A DNA stretch of 64,000 nt from Roseibium album. GTDB lineage: Bacteria; Pseudomonadota; Alphaproteobacteria; Rhizobiales; Stappiaceae. Shown one piece after another: positions 1 to 7,805 of this stretch (position 1 is its first letter; the number at the start of each line of letters is the position of its first letter). The notes beneath the pieces are model-generated. The model saw only the letters and a program-made list of their open reading frames with translations. It did no database searches and was not told the DNA's origin. The stretch lies in assembly GCF_001404515.1 (NCBI RefSeq), contig NZ_CXWE01000012.1, positions 62,001-126,000 on the forward strand, in the 5' to 3' direction. Made by a program: the position numbers and the translations under genes.

Positions 1-534
1 ACCGAGCTACACGTACATGTCGTGATGGCGATTTCGTACGACTCAGGCGGGCGGAGGGCCGCTTTTGGCTCCGCTGCCGGTTGGGACATGTCATCAGCCT
101 GCACATCCGCGGTCGAGGAACTCCTTCAATCTGAAAATGCTCTCACCCTGATGGAAAGGGCTTATCCGGATCGACCAAATACGGTCACACGCGCGCATGA
201 CGTGCCAAGACATCTCGTCTATGCGAGACAAAATTCCATCACGGATGATTTGCTGACCTGCGCAGAAGCCACCACAGACGCGTCGTCCTATGAGGTCAGT
301 TATTCTTACGATAATCTGCTGCAGAGTTGCCTTGATCGGAACATCGAGATCTGGGAGTTCGATGCGACACGTCCCGATCTGAAAGTTCCTTGTGTCAAGC
401 TGATCTCCAAGGACCTCTGCAGCTGGGAGCCGCGTTTTGGCAAGGAAAGGCTCTATCAGGGCGTCGTTGATCGTGGATTTCGCAAAGAACCCGGCACGGA
501 ACCCGAATTTGCACAGCGCCCGTTTCCCTTTTGA
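1..534 (+). CDS. YcaO-domain protein, C-terminal part (5' end outside window)
   Basis: The reading frame is open from base 1, so this is the last 177 codons of a longer gene. The visible part matches the end of YcaO ATP-dependent cyclodehydratase/thioamidating proteins. It has a glycine-rich stretch followed by a helix of the form SACTSAVEELLQ (the rAl-E-lq motif), then a module reading IEIWEFDATRPDLKVPCVK (the D-T-p-lg-P-v motif), then RFGKERLY, and it ends in RPFPF. YcaO enzymes activate a backbone amide with ATP to form azoline rings or thioamides in peptides, or act on ribosomal protein S12. A short proline-containing tail and the RF-G-RLY segment are typical of the azole-forming (TOMM) subgroup, so a peptide-modifying role is likely but not proven. 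A 7-bp hairpin (538-555) follows the stop codon. A longer frame on the other strand here resembles nothing. Confidence 0.75.
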   Translation, partial: TELHVHVVMAISYDSGGRRAAFGSAAGWDMSSACTSAVEELLQSENALTLMERAYPDRPNTVTRAHDVPRHLVYARQNSITDDLLTCAEATTDASSYEVSYSYDNLLQSCLDRNIEIWEFDATRPDLKVPCVKLISKDLCSWEPRFGKERLYQGVVDRGFRKEPGTEPEFAQRPFPF

Positions 535-553
535 AATAAACCTGAAATCAGGT

Positions 554-582
554 TTGACAGGAAAAGATCGTCGCGATAGTAA
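554..582 (+). promoter_or_regulatory. Candidate sigma-70 promoter for the small RNA at 588-684
   Basis: TTGACA (554-559), a 17-bp spacer, then TAGTAA (577-582). The -35 box is a perfect consensus and the spacing is ideal. A second possible -10, TAAAAT at 580-585, would give a 20-bp spacer and is less likely. The promoter points into a region with no gene that ends in a terminator. Confidence 0.45.
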
Positions 583-587
583 AATAT

Positions 588-684
588 GACACTGATACTC
601 AACTTTTTGAGAGCGGTGTTCGGATGACGACTGGGTCATCCGATCTCTGGAAGAAACTGGGCGGGGTCAACCCGCCCCTTTTTA
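588..684 (+). ncRNA. Candidate small RNA with three stem-loops
   Basis: A transcript starting 6-8 bases after the -10 box would be about 95 nt long. It would fold into stem-loop 1 (598-602 with 607-611, loop CTTT), stem-loop 2 (621-628 with 635-642, 8 bp, loop GACTGG) and stem-loop 3, which is the terminator (659-665 with 671-677). The linkers are single-stranded and purine-rich, as in Hfq-dependent regulators. No plausible protein is encoded: the only ATG frames are 13 codons long or run through the terminator. The 3' end overlaps the end of the CAP gene on the other strand by 3 bases. No known family was recognised. The same DNA could instead be the 3' untranslated region of the YcaO transcript. 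Confidence 0.4.
659..684 (+). terminator. Rho-independent terminator
   Basis: GGGCGGG (659-665), loop GTCAA, CCCGCCC (671-677), then a T run at 679-683. It ends + strand transcription from the YcaO gene or from the candidate small RNA, just before the convergent lipoprotein gene. Confidence 0.8.
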
Positions 685-1233
685 TTGGAGAACTGGGCGT
701 CCGTCGGCCTTGGGCCTGGCGAGCGTCAAGACCCAGAAATTACGCCATTTGCCTGTATTCCGGTTGGTTCTGGCAATTCCGACGCGTGTGACATAGGGAT
801 TGAGCAGGTTTTTGTTGTGTCCTTCCGAGCCTTGCCAACCCCGGAAGGCAGCATTCAGGTCCGCATACCCGGCTCCCAGGTTTTCAGCACCCGCATAGTT
901 GGCATAGCTGGCTTTGCTGAGACGCTGAGAAAGTCCGAATGCGCTGTGGGCCCACGTATCCATGCTGTCCCGTTCGGCTATGTGACGTGCCATTTTTTGC
1001 GAGACATCGTCAAGCGTGGTGTCGTGTTTCAAAGCAGGCAGGCCGTTTTGCTTTCGATAGGAATTGATCATCGAAAGCATCTGGTTCTTGTCGACGTTTT
1101 GGTTCGTCAGAACTGTTTCGTCTTCCAGTTCGCCGCTACCTGGCAACGCGCCGCAAGACGCCAATGCCAGGAAGGCAAGGAGAACAAGACAGTATCTGAA
1201 CGGATACAGAGCTGCGGCCTTTGCGTGCATCAA
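682..1233 (-). CDS. CAP-domain (SCP/PR1-like) lipoprotein
   Basis: 183 residues. The N-terminus has a long hydrophobic stretch ending in LALASCGA, a good lipobox, so it is predicted to be a lipid-anchored envelope protein. Residues ~50-180 form a CAP/YkwD-type domain: helix 1 with the MLSMINSYRKQNGLPAL pattern, a WAHSAFG segment with the conserved His, GAENLGAG, then W-GSEGHNKNLLNP. Bacterial CAP lipoproteins are extracytoplasmic and mostly of unknown activity. The start codon overlaps the end of the upstream phosphoesterase gene by 4 bases, so the two are translationally coupled. The longer first Met-Met start is kept because the signal sequence follows directly. Confidence 0.85.
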   Translation of the reverse strand: MMHAKAAALYPFRYCLVLLAFLALASCGALPGSGELEDETVLTNQNVDKNQMLSMINSYRKQNGLPALKHDTTLDDVSQKMARHIAERDSMDTWAHSAFGLSQRLSKASYANYAGAENLGAGYADLNAAFRGWQGSEGHNKNLLNPYVTRVGIARTNRNTGKWRNFWVLTLARPKADGRPVLQ

Positions 1234-2066
1234 TTCTCGTCTCCTGGCCAGGTGACGCCCTGGTCGGCAAAGAAATGGTAAGGCCCCGGAAAATTCTCGA
1301 CATAGGCCATATGGGTAACAATGCCGGTTTTCTCGGAGTGAGAATGGAGAAAATAGGCAGCGGGTTCGAAATTGAACATTGCGGGGCTGTTTTCCCGTAG
1401 ATCGAGGGCGACCTGGTGACCGGTGCTGGGGGCAAGTGTCATGATCTTGCCCGCGAAACTGGTCACGATCGGCCGGTGGACGTGTCCGCAGAGAATTCTC
1501 TGGACATGTGTGTGGGGACTCAGAACTTCCTCAAGTGCGGCTGCGTCGTTCAGACCCATATTGTCCATATGCTCAATGCCTGTAAGTGCTGGCGGATGGT
1601 GAAGGGCAATTATTGTCGGTGCATCGCACTTACGAAGGGCTGCTTCGAGCCAGCTCAGCTGTTCGTTTCCAAGGTATCCCTGAGGATGGCCGGAAAGATG
1701 TGAATCGAGCGCAATCAGCTGAATGCCTTCAATCATCGCGGAATAGAAAATCTTGCCGTCCCTGTTTTCACCTATGCCGGGATAGCCGGCCATTTCACGA
1801 CGCATGCCTTCACTGCTGTCATGATTGCCCGGCAGGAGAAATACCGGCACTTCGAAACGAGAAAGAAGTTCCCTGGCAACGGCATATTCTCTTGGATCGC
1901 TGCGGTCGGTCAGATCGCCCGTAACGACGATTGCGTCCGCTTGTTGCGTCAGTGAAAGGAGAGAGCGGACAGCACGCTCTGCCATCATGTTGGTATCTGA
2001 TACCCGATAACAGGCCAAGCCTTTGGGGCGCAGATGCAAATCGGTTATCTGGGCGATCAGGGTCAT
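1230..2066 (-). CDS. CpdA-like metallophosphoesterase (3',5'-cyclic-nucleotide phosphodiesterase family)
   Basis: 278 residues. All calcineurin-type metal motifs are present in order: QITDLHL near the N-terminus, GDLTDRSDP, LPGNHDS, ALHHPP and CGHVHRP. These bind two metal ions and hydrolyse phosphoesters. The length and spacing fit the CpdA/class III cAMP phosphodiesterase group, though cAMP as substrate is inferred. The ATG at 2066 is preferred over an in-frame TTG two codons upstream, because the protein then starts MTLIAQITDLHL like its relatives. It is upstream of, and overlaps, the CAP lipoprotein gene. Confidence 0.85.
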   Translation of the reverse strand: MTLIAQITDLHLRPKGLACYRVSDTNMMAERAVRSLLSLTQQADAIVVTGDLTDRSDPREYAVARELLSRFEVPVFLLPGNHDSSEGMRREMAGYPGIGENRDGKIFYSAMIEGIQLIALDSHLSGHPQGYLGNEQLSWLEAALRKCDAPTIIALHHPPALTGIEHMDNMGLNDAAALEEVLSPHTHVQRILCGHVHRPIVTSFAGKIMTLAPSTGHQVALDLRENSPAMFNFEPAAYFLHSHSEKTGIVTHMAYVENFPGPYHFFADQGVTWPGDEN

Positions 2067-2235
2067 TTGCAATCCAGGAATCTGTGAGCGTTTTTGTGAG
2101 TATCGGACGATAGCTCAGCGTTTGATAAGGGCAAGCACTTGTTTCCCTTTTTGGAAAGCTCATGTAGGAGAGTGCTTTTTAGAGGTAGGTTGCAGGCTGC
2201 TACTGCGCAGCACCAGACTTTGGAAACGGCATCTT

Positions 2236-4107
2236 ATGGCAGAAAAAAGCGACGCTCCAAGGCTGCGGGTGTCAGAACCGGCAGAAGACCAAGGCGCCGG
2301 GAAATCGAAGACAACTACCGGGATTCGCGACGAAAATCGGGCGGAGCCGGAAATGGATGACGGTTCGTCGGACACAAAGTCCGCAATGATGCGCAAGCCG
2401 ATCTGGCTGAAAATATTCGGCCACGACATTACCGCCCCTTTATTACTCCTGATTTTGTCGCTTCTGCTCTTTGTGCCGGGACAGTGGACAGTGCCGCCGC
2501 TTGACAGGGACGAACCTCGATATACGCAGGCGACGAAGCAAATGCTCGAAACCGGTGACTATATCGATATCCGGTTTCAGGAGCAGGCACGGCACAAGAA
2601 GCCCGTCGGAATTTACTGGTTGCAGGCTGCCGCGGTCAAGCTGACAGGTCATGATGCGGAAGCCCCGCTCTGGGTCTACAGGCTGCCATCACTCATCGGC
2701 GCCGTGTTCTGTGTCTTTGCAGCTTTCTGGATGGCGCGAGCCTTCATGGGACCGGCAGGGGCGGTGATCGTTGCCGGGTTTGTGGCCTTGTCGATCATCG
2801 TCGGTGTCGAGGCGCGACTGGCCAAGACTGATGCCGTTCTGTTTGCCACGGTCATCGTTGCGCAGGGCGCGCTTGCACGCATCTGGCTGAAAGCAACCAC
2901 AGAACGGGCTTGGGGGTTGAGTTTTCTGTTCTGGACGGCTCTGGCCGGCAGTGTGCTGATCAAGGGCCCGGTCGGCTTGATGGTTGTCGGTCTGACCGTG
3001 CTGGGACTGATGGTCCTGAAGAGGAGTTTCTCCTGGTTCAGGGCAGCGTCGCCTTTGATCGGTTTCGTTTGGTTTCTTCTGCTTGTTTCGCCATGGTTCG
3101 TGGCAATCTGGATTGCGACCGACGGCACCTTCTTCACAGAAGCTATCGGACGAGACCTGCTCGGCAAAGTTGGGCAGGGCCAGGAAGGGCACGGTGCACC
3201 GCCCCTGACACATTTGGGGGCGATGTTTGGCGTCTTCTGGCCGCTTCCCGCGTTTTTCCTGATTGCTCTGCCGTTGATCTGGAAGGAACGGGCGAGCCCG
3301 CTTGTGACATTTGCAATCGCCTGGTTTGTTCCAAGCTGGATCGTATTCGAACTCGTCGCGACAAAGTTGCCGCATTACACGATGCCGCTTTTGCCGGCGC
3401 TTGCGCTGCCTGTGGCGGCCGCTCTGCTTGAGGGAGCCGGTGAACACTCCAGAAAATGGGTTCGTGTCATCGCGGCCGTGCTGTTGGCGCTCCCACCGGT
3501 CGGATTGGCGGCAATCGCTTTCGCGGGACCAATCGTGCTCGGGATTTGGCCGTCGCCACCCGGTGCGGTGATTGTCGCACTTGGAGCCGTCTTCGGCATT
3601 GCTGCCGCCTCCAGGTTGTTCCGCGGTCCGGCACTTTATGCCTTTCCAGCAGTAACCTTGAGTGCCATCTGTGTTGCTGTCGGAATCTGGGGTTTCGTTG
3701 GTCCTGCACTGACACCGGTCTGGGTAAGCCCGAGACTGGTCGCCGCACTGGACGAAATTCCCGGATGTATGGATGCGTCTTCGCGCCAGGTCGTCACCGC
3801 GGGCTTCCATGAGCCGAGTTTCATCTTTCTGGAGGGAACAGGCACACGCATCATATCACCCGCAGGGGCTGCTGAATTTCTGGCAAAGGCAGGGGCGGGT
3901 GGTCAGGCAACTTGCCGGGTTGCTGCCATAGAAAGCCGGGAAGAAGCAGCGTTTTTGGCGGAAGCTAAGGAGATTGATCTTGTGCCGGAGGTCAGAATAA
4001 GGGTAGACGGCCTCAACATTAACGGCGGCGATGAGGTCGACATCGCGCTTTACCAGAATGCGACCGCGACAAAAGGTGCAGAAGACGGCAATGACGAGCA
4101 GCAGTAA
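2236..4107 (+). CDS. ArnT-like (GT83) polyprenyl-phosphate sugar:lipid A/LPS glycosyltransferase
   Basis: 623 residues with about a dozen hydrophobic segments after a polar N-terminal tail of ~60 residues. The first periplasmic loop carries the catalytic acid motif LDRDEPRYTQATKQML, followed by the basic HKKPVGIYWLQ stretch, both hallmarks of ArnT-type transferases that move a sugar from a polyprenyl phosphate to lipid A at the outer face of the inner membrane. It is first in a tight operon: the next gene starts inside its 3' end, and a PAP2 phosphatase, a DPM1-like synthase and a LAB_N protein follow. This matches the Rhizobium Rgt galacturonic-acid system, so GalA transfer is a reasonable guess. 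ATG 2236 was chosen; ATG 2353 would shorten the polar tail and is also possible. Confidence 0.8.
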   Translation: MAEKSDAPRLRVSEPAEDQGAGKSKTTTGIRDENRAEPEMDDGSSDTKSAMMRKPIWLKIFGHDITAPLLLLILSLLLFVPGQWTVPPLDRDEPRYTQATKQMLETGDYIDIRFQEQARHKKPVGIYWLQAAAVKLTGHDAEAPLWVYRLPSLIGAVFCVFAAFWMARAFMGPAGAVIVAGFVALSIIVGVEARLAKTDAVLFATVIVAQGALARIWLKATTERAWGLSFLFWTALAGSVLIKGPVGLMVVGLTVLGLMVLKRSFSWFRAASPLIGFVWFLLLVSPWFVAIWIATDGTFFTEAIGRDLLGKVGQGQEGHGAPPLTHLGAMFGVFWPLPAFFLIALPLIWKERASPLVTFAIAWFVPSWIVFELVATKLPHYTMPLLPALALPVAAALLEGAGEHSRKWVRVIAAVLLALPPVGLAAIAFAGPIVLGIWPSPPGAVIVALGAVFGIAAASRLFRGPALYAFPAVTLSAICVAVGIWGFVGPALTPVWVSPRLVAALDEIPGCMDASSRQVVTAGFHEPSFIFLEGTGTRIISPAGAAEFLAKAGAGGQATCRVAAIESREEAAFLAEAKEIDLVPEVRIRVDGLNINGGDEVDIALYQNATATKGAEDGNDEQQ

Positions 4108-5002
4108 CAGCGTCCGGAAAGTGCTGGCGCGAATGCGCGGGAACATCCGCCGCGCGGGAATGCTGTTTTCAGGCCGCAAGGCACGAGCACTTAACAGCCT
4201 TGATCCGTTGCCACCTGGCCAACGACCACAGGACATACTCGCAATCCTGTTGTTGACTGTGGGGGTTGCGGTGGTCGTGTTCGATGTACCGACCTATCCC
4301 TGGCTCCGGTCCCTCCCGGGCGAATACCGGAACGGCTTCAGAGCCTTTACAGATTTTGGCAAGGCAGACTGGATACTGATTTCGACAGGACTGACCTGTC
4401 TGTTTCTTCTGGCCCTGGATGCAGGACGCTATGCCTTCCGCATTCGCATGGCGATAGGATCGGTTTTCACTTACGCTGCATTCATATTCTATTCGGTCGC
4501 TGCGACAGGTCTGCTTGCAATTGCTTTCAAGTGGTCCCTGGGCCGGGCCCGGCCGAAGCTTTATGAACATGTCGGCCCGGTTCGTTTCGACTTTCTTGCC
4601 TTTGATGGAACCTACACAAGCTTTCCATCCGGCCACTCCACCACGGTGGCTGCGCTCGCAACCGCACTCGCGTTTATCTTTCCCGCCTACCGGTGGCTGA
4701 TTATCGTTGCAGCCTTCTGGCTCGCCTTCAGCCGCGTTATGGTTGGAGCCCATTATCCGAGCGATGTTATCGCTGGCACGCTTTTGGGCATGACTTTCAC
4801 ATTCTTCACGGTAAGAGCGATGGCGCGTCGGCGGATAGGCTTTCACCTGTCGTCTTCCGGAAAGATTGAACCCAATATGAATTCACGCTCTGCGAAGGCG
4901 TGTGTACGCGCGGTCTGGCAGACCCTTCGTGGCCAGCGTGGTATCGACAGGGTGCCGGTTGAAAGTCCGGACGCAGAGCGGACAGAACGGACAATTTCAT
5001 GA
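4091..5002 (+). CDS. PAP2-family lipid phosphatase (LpxE/LpxF-like)
   Basis: 303 residues, membrane protein with about six hydrophobic segments. The three PAP2 signature motifs are intact: KWSLGRARP (K-x6-RP), SFPSGHST (PSGH) and SRVMVGAHYPSD (SR-x5-H-x3-D). These catalyse periplasmic dephosphorylation of lipids such as lipid A, polyprenyl pyrophosphate or phosphatidylglycerol phosphate. The start at 4091 overlaps the end of the ArnT-like gene by 17 bases, and its stop overlaps the next start (ATGA). The operon context favours lipid A as substrate, as for LpxE/LpxF in rhizobia. A C-terminal tail of ~50 residues after the last membrane segment is basic and probably cytoplasmic. Confidence 0.82.
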   Translation: MTSSSNSVRKVLARMRGNIRRAGMLFSGRKARALNSLDPLPPGQRPQDILAILLLTVGVAVVVFDVPTYPWLRSLPGEYRNGFRAFTDFGKADWILISTGLTCLFLLALDAGRYAFRIRMAIGSVFTYAAFIFYSVAATGLLAIAFKWSLGRARPKLYEHVGPVRFDFLAFDGTYTSFPSGHSTTVAALATALAFIFPAYRWLIIVAAFWLAFSRVMVGAHYPSDVIAGTLLGMTFTFFTVRAMARRRIGFHLSSSGKIEPNMNSRSAKACVRAVWQTLRGQRGIDRVPVESPDAERTERTIS

Positions 5003-5760
5003 CACAGAGCTATCTTGAAGGCTTGGCGGCCAACAAGGGAACACTTGCCGTGACGGTTGTTGTGCCGGCAAAGGATGAGGCACAGAACCTTCCCATTCTC
5101 CTGGACGAGATCGAAGCCGCCCTGGCGGGACGCAAGTTCGAAGTCATCGTTATTGACGACGGATCTTCGGACGGAACGGATATCGTGTTGCAGGACTATG
5201 CCGCAACCCATGACTGGCTGAGGCCTGTGCGTCACGAATTGTCTTGTGGCCAGAGCTGTGCTGTGCGCACTGGCGTGCAGCATGCGCGCGGCGATATCGT
5301 TGCGACAATTGACGGTGACGGCGAGAATGATCCGGCCTATATCCCCCAGCTTCTGGACGCGCTTCAGGCTGCGGGAGCCTCAACCGCTCTTGCGGCCGGC
5401 CAGAGGCTTGGCCGCAAGGCAAGTCTAGCCAAACGTTATGCCTCAAGGTTCGCCAACAGGCTTCGCGGTGCGATCCTGAAGGACAAGACCAGAGACAGCG
5501 GCTGCGGTCTGAAAGCGCTGCGCCGCGAAGTGTTTCTGCAACTGCCTTACTTTGACAGCTGGCATCGTTTCCTGCCCGCGCTCGTGATCCGTGAAGGATT
5601 CGATGTCGTTCATATCGACGTTCAGGACCGGCAACGGCGCCATGGCACTTCAAAATACGGAATATTCGACCGGGCACTGGTCGGCGTGCTTGATCTGTTT
5701 GGCGTGTGGTGGTTGCGGCGGCGCCGTAAGAAAATTCCGACTGTCCGGCCGCTGACGTGA
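4999..5760 (+). CDS. Family 2 glycosyltransferase, dolichol-phosphate-mannose synthase-like (RgtE/ArnC type)
   Basis: 253 residues. The GT-A fold starts VTVVVPAKDEAQNLP (residues ~15-29), with VIVIDDGSSDGT and later ATIDGDGENDP, the metal-binding DxD region. A glycine/cysteine segment SGCGLKALRREVF follows as in DPM1-like enzymes. It would load a sugar from a nucleotide onto a polyprenyl phosphate at the cytoplasmic membrane face and so supply the ArnT-like enzyme. There is no convincing C-terminal transmembrane pair; membrane anchoring may come from the LAB_N protein encoded next, as proposed for RgtE/RgtF. It overlaps the PAP2 gene by 4 bases. Confidence 0.82.
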   Translation: MTQSYLEGLAANKGTLAVTVVVPAKDEAQNLPILLDEIEAALAGRKFEVIVIDDGSSDGTDIVLQDYAATHDWLRPVRHELSCGQSCAVRTGVQHARGDIVATIDGDGENDPAYIPQLLDALQAAGASTALAAGQRLGRKASLAKRYASRFANRLRGAILKDKTRDSGCGLKALRREVFLQLPYFDSWHRFLPALVIREGFDVVHIDVQDRQRRHGTSKYGIFDRALVGVLDLFGVWWLRRRRKKIPTVRPLT

Positions 5761-5823
5761 CGGACAGCTGAAACAAGAAGAACGACGGGCCTTGTGCCCG
5801 ATTGAACCGATTGGATCTGCCCA

Positions 5824-6138
5824 ATGACTGCTCTTTACGACTGGCTGTATACTGTTTTTGTCGAGCAATTCGATTTTTGGATAATTCTGGGTTTTTTCGC
5901 TCAGGCCATGTTCATGATGCGCTTCGTCATTCAATGGGTCGCCTCTGAACGCGTCGGTCGATCAATTGTGCCGGTTGCCTTCTGGTTCTTTTCCATCGCA
6001 GGCGGGTCGCTGTTGCTGATCTACGCCATTCAGCGCCAGGATCCCGTGTTTATCGCAGGGCAGGGGCTTGGCCTTGTTATTTATTTTCGGAACCTGTGGC
6101 TGATCTTCAAGGAAAAGCGGCAGGACCCGACGATCTGA
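5824..6138 (+). CDS. LAB_N (lipid A biosynthesis N-terminal) domain membrane protein, RgtF-like
   Basis: 104 residues with three hydrophobic segments. The pattern FWIILGFFAQAMFMMRFVIQ, then W-ASER-GRSIVP-AFW-FS-GG, ending YFRNLWLIFKEK, is the LAB_N domain found alone or fused to LpxB. In Rhizobium leguminosarum a protein of this kind (RgtF) is needed with RgtE to make dodecaprenyl-phosphate galacturonate. The 63-bp gap from the glycosyltransferase holds only a weak 5-bp hairpin, so co-transcription is likely. It ends 26 bp before the end of the convergent metC gene. Confidence 0.85.
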   Translation: MTALYDWLYTVFVEQFDFWIILGFFAQAMFMMRFVIQWVASERVGRSIVPVAFWFFSIAGGSLLLIYAIQRQDPVFIAGQGLGLVIYFRNLWLIFKEKRQDPTI

Positions 6139-6164
6139 CCCTGCCTGTTCGCGACCTCCACTAA

Positions 6165-7343
6165 TTAGCCGAATGCCCTGGCTAGGGCCCGCTCGATGTC
6201 GTTGACCAGATCTTCCGGATCTTCGAGACCGATGTGAAGGCGAACCGAACAACGTGTTTCATCATAGGACGTTGCGGTCCGCATGCCCTTGAGCCTTGCT
6301 GGGATAGCCAGGCTCTCGAAGCCGCCCCAAGAATATCCCAGGCCGAACAGGGTGAGGGCGTTGAGGAACACGCCGGCCTGTTCCTTTGTGGTTCCGGCCT
6401 TGAAATCAAATCCGCACAAACCTGAACTGCCGGTGAAGTCGCGTTGCCAGATTGCAAAGCCGGGATCTGATTCAAGCGCGGGATAACTTACTGCCTCGAT
6501 TTGAGGCTGGTCTTTCAGCCAATCGAGAACAGCAAGCGTATTCCTCTGATGCCGCTCCAGCCTGACCGAGAGTGTGCGCAATCCCCGGAGGCCGAGATAG
6601 ACGTCGTCCGGTGCAACGTGGCTGCCGATCGCACCGTGAATGTCATAGAGGCCTTTCCACGCTCTTTCGCTCGCAGCTACGGTACCGAGCATCGCGTCGG
6701 AGTGACCGACAATGTACTTGGTACCTGCCTGAATCGAAAGATCGACACCGAGGGCAAGCGGCTGGCAGAACAGGGGAGTGGCCCATGTATTGTCCATGAG
6801 AACGGTCGCGTCGATTTCATGCGCCGCAACTGCAATTGCCGGAACATCCTGCATTTCGAACGTAAGGGATCCCGGGGCCTCGGTGAAGACCGCGGATGTT
6901 TCTTCCCTGAACAGGGTCTTGATGTCTGCGCCGAGCTTCGGGTCGTAGTATTCGGCGGTTACTCCGAATTTCGGCAGGACTGTATCCGCGAAATGCCGCG
7001 TCGGCTGGTAAGCCGTGTCCGTGATCAGGATGTGGTCACCGGATTTCACGCAGGAGAGGAGCGCGAGAGCGACTGCGTTCAGGCCGGAATTGGCAAGTTT
7101 GACGCCGGCTGCCCCTTCCAGTTCCCGCAGGGCATCTTCAAGTGAATCCGTCGTCGGATTGCCGCGGCGGGCATAGGAATATTTCTGACCTCCGGGAACC
7201 ATTGTCTCCACATCTGGATAAAGAACGGTCGACGCGTGAACAACCGGCGGATTGACAAACCCGTGAAACGAATTGGGGTCACGACCGGCATGCGCCAGCC
7301 TTGTGTCGGGTTTCAACGGGGACTTGCTGGCAGAATTGGACAT
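6165..7343 (-). CDS. metC: Cystathionine beta-lyase (PLP enzyme, Cys/Met metabolism)
   Basis: 392 residues. A PLP-dependent trans-sulfuration enzyme that splits cystathionine into homocysteine, pyruvate and ammonia. The N-terminus reads DTRLAHAGRDP, typical of the group; YSYARRGNPTTD, LANSGLNAVALALLS and the PLP lysine segment SIQAGTKYIVGHSD are visible, and a C-terminal SWGGFESLA. ATG 7343 was chosen over an upstream start (7415), because family members begin about 15 residues before the DTRLAHAG motif and the extra 24 residues have no counterpart. It is convergent with the LAB_N gene and divergent from aapJ. Confidence 0.88.
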   Translation of the reverse strand: MSNSASKSPLKPDTRLAHAGRDPNSFHGFVNPPVVHASTVLYPDVETMVPGGQKYSYARRGNPTTDSLEDALRELEGAAGVKLANSGLNAVALALLSCVKSGDHILITDTAYQPTRHFADTVLPKFGVTAEYYDPKLGADIKTLFREETSAVFTEAPGSLTFEMQDVPAIAVAAHEIDATVLMDNTWATPLFCQPLALGVDLSIQAGTKYIVGHSDAMLGTVAASERAWKGLYDIHGAIGSHVAPDDVYLGLRGLRTLSVRLERHQRNTLAVLDWLKDQPQIEAVSYPALESDPGFAIWQRDFTGSSGLCGFDFKAGTTKEQAGVFLNALTLFGLGYSWGGFESLAIPARLKGMRTATSYDETRCSVRLHIGLEDPEDLVNDIERALARAFG

Positions 7344-7805
7344 GGAAGCTCTGTTTAAGGGGGTCGGTATCGGGAGTTTGAGTTTCGCCCGGATGGGAAA
7401 GGCTATTTTAGACAATTCGCAGGGCTCTCAACAAGGGTGGTTGAGGGTGCTTCGCGCTTCAATTCAACGTGTAACTTACGATTAAGGTTAATGGGGTGCC
7501 GGAAATTCGAAGATCCGGTGAACATGTTTAAGGCATTGAATGAATTCGAACTGAGCATGTTCGCTATTTGTGCACTCGGCGGATGCAGATCGAGTGTTTC
7601 CCTGCGATTTTTGTCGAGATAATGACAGCAAGTACTTGACCCGAACAGCCAAATGCAATCGTATGGGCTCGTTGGGTGGAAAGGGAGAAATCTGGAGGAA
7701 GCCGTCAAAAAGGCACACGCTCGTTTACGAACGGGACGTAGAGGATTTCTTACAACGAAGCCCAGCATAAAAATAAAATGGGTAACAAATAAAGGCTGCA
7801 TATCC
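7344..7805. other. Intergenic region between metC and aapJ
   Basis: 462 bp separating divergent genes. It holds the promoters of both. A possible sigma-70 site for aapJ is TTGACC at 7636-7641, 17 bp, TCGTAT at 7659-7664, which would leave a leader of about 135 nt. The last 60 bases before aapJ are A-rich. No riboswitch or small gene was recognised. Confidence 0.4.

Noticed and set aside
94..639. Long minus-strand frame opposite the YcaO fragment
   Set aside because: The plus-strand frame is open from base 1 and shows clear YcaO blocks; the minus frame resembles nothing and runs through the terminator and stem-loops.
2689..3810. 373-codon minus-strand frame inside the ArnT-like gene
   Set aside because: Very polar, Arg/Gln/His-rich translation typical of the reverse complement of a membrane-protein gene; the sense strand has full family motifs.
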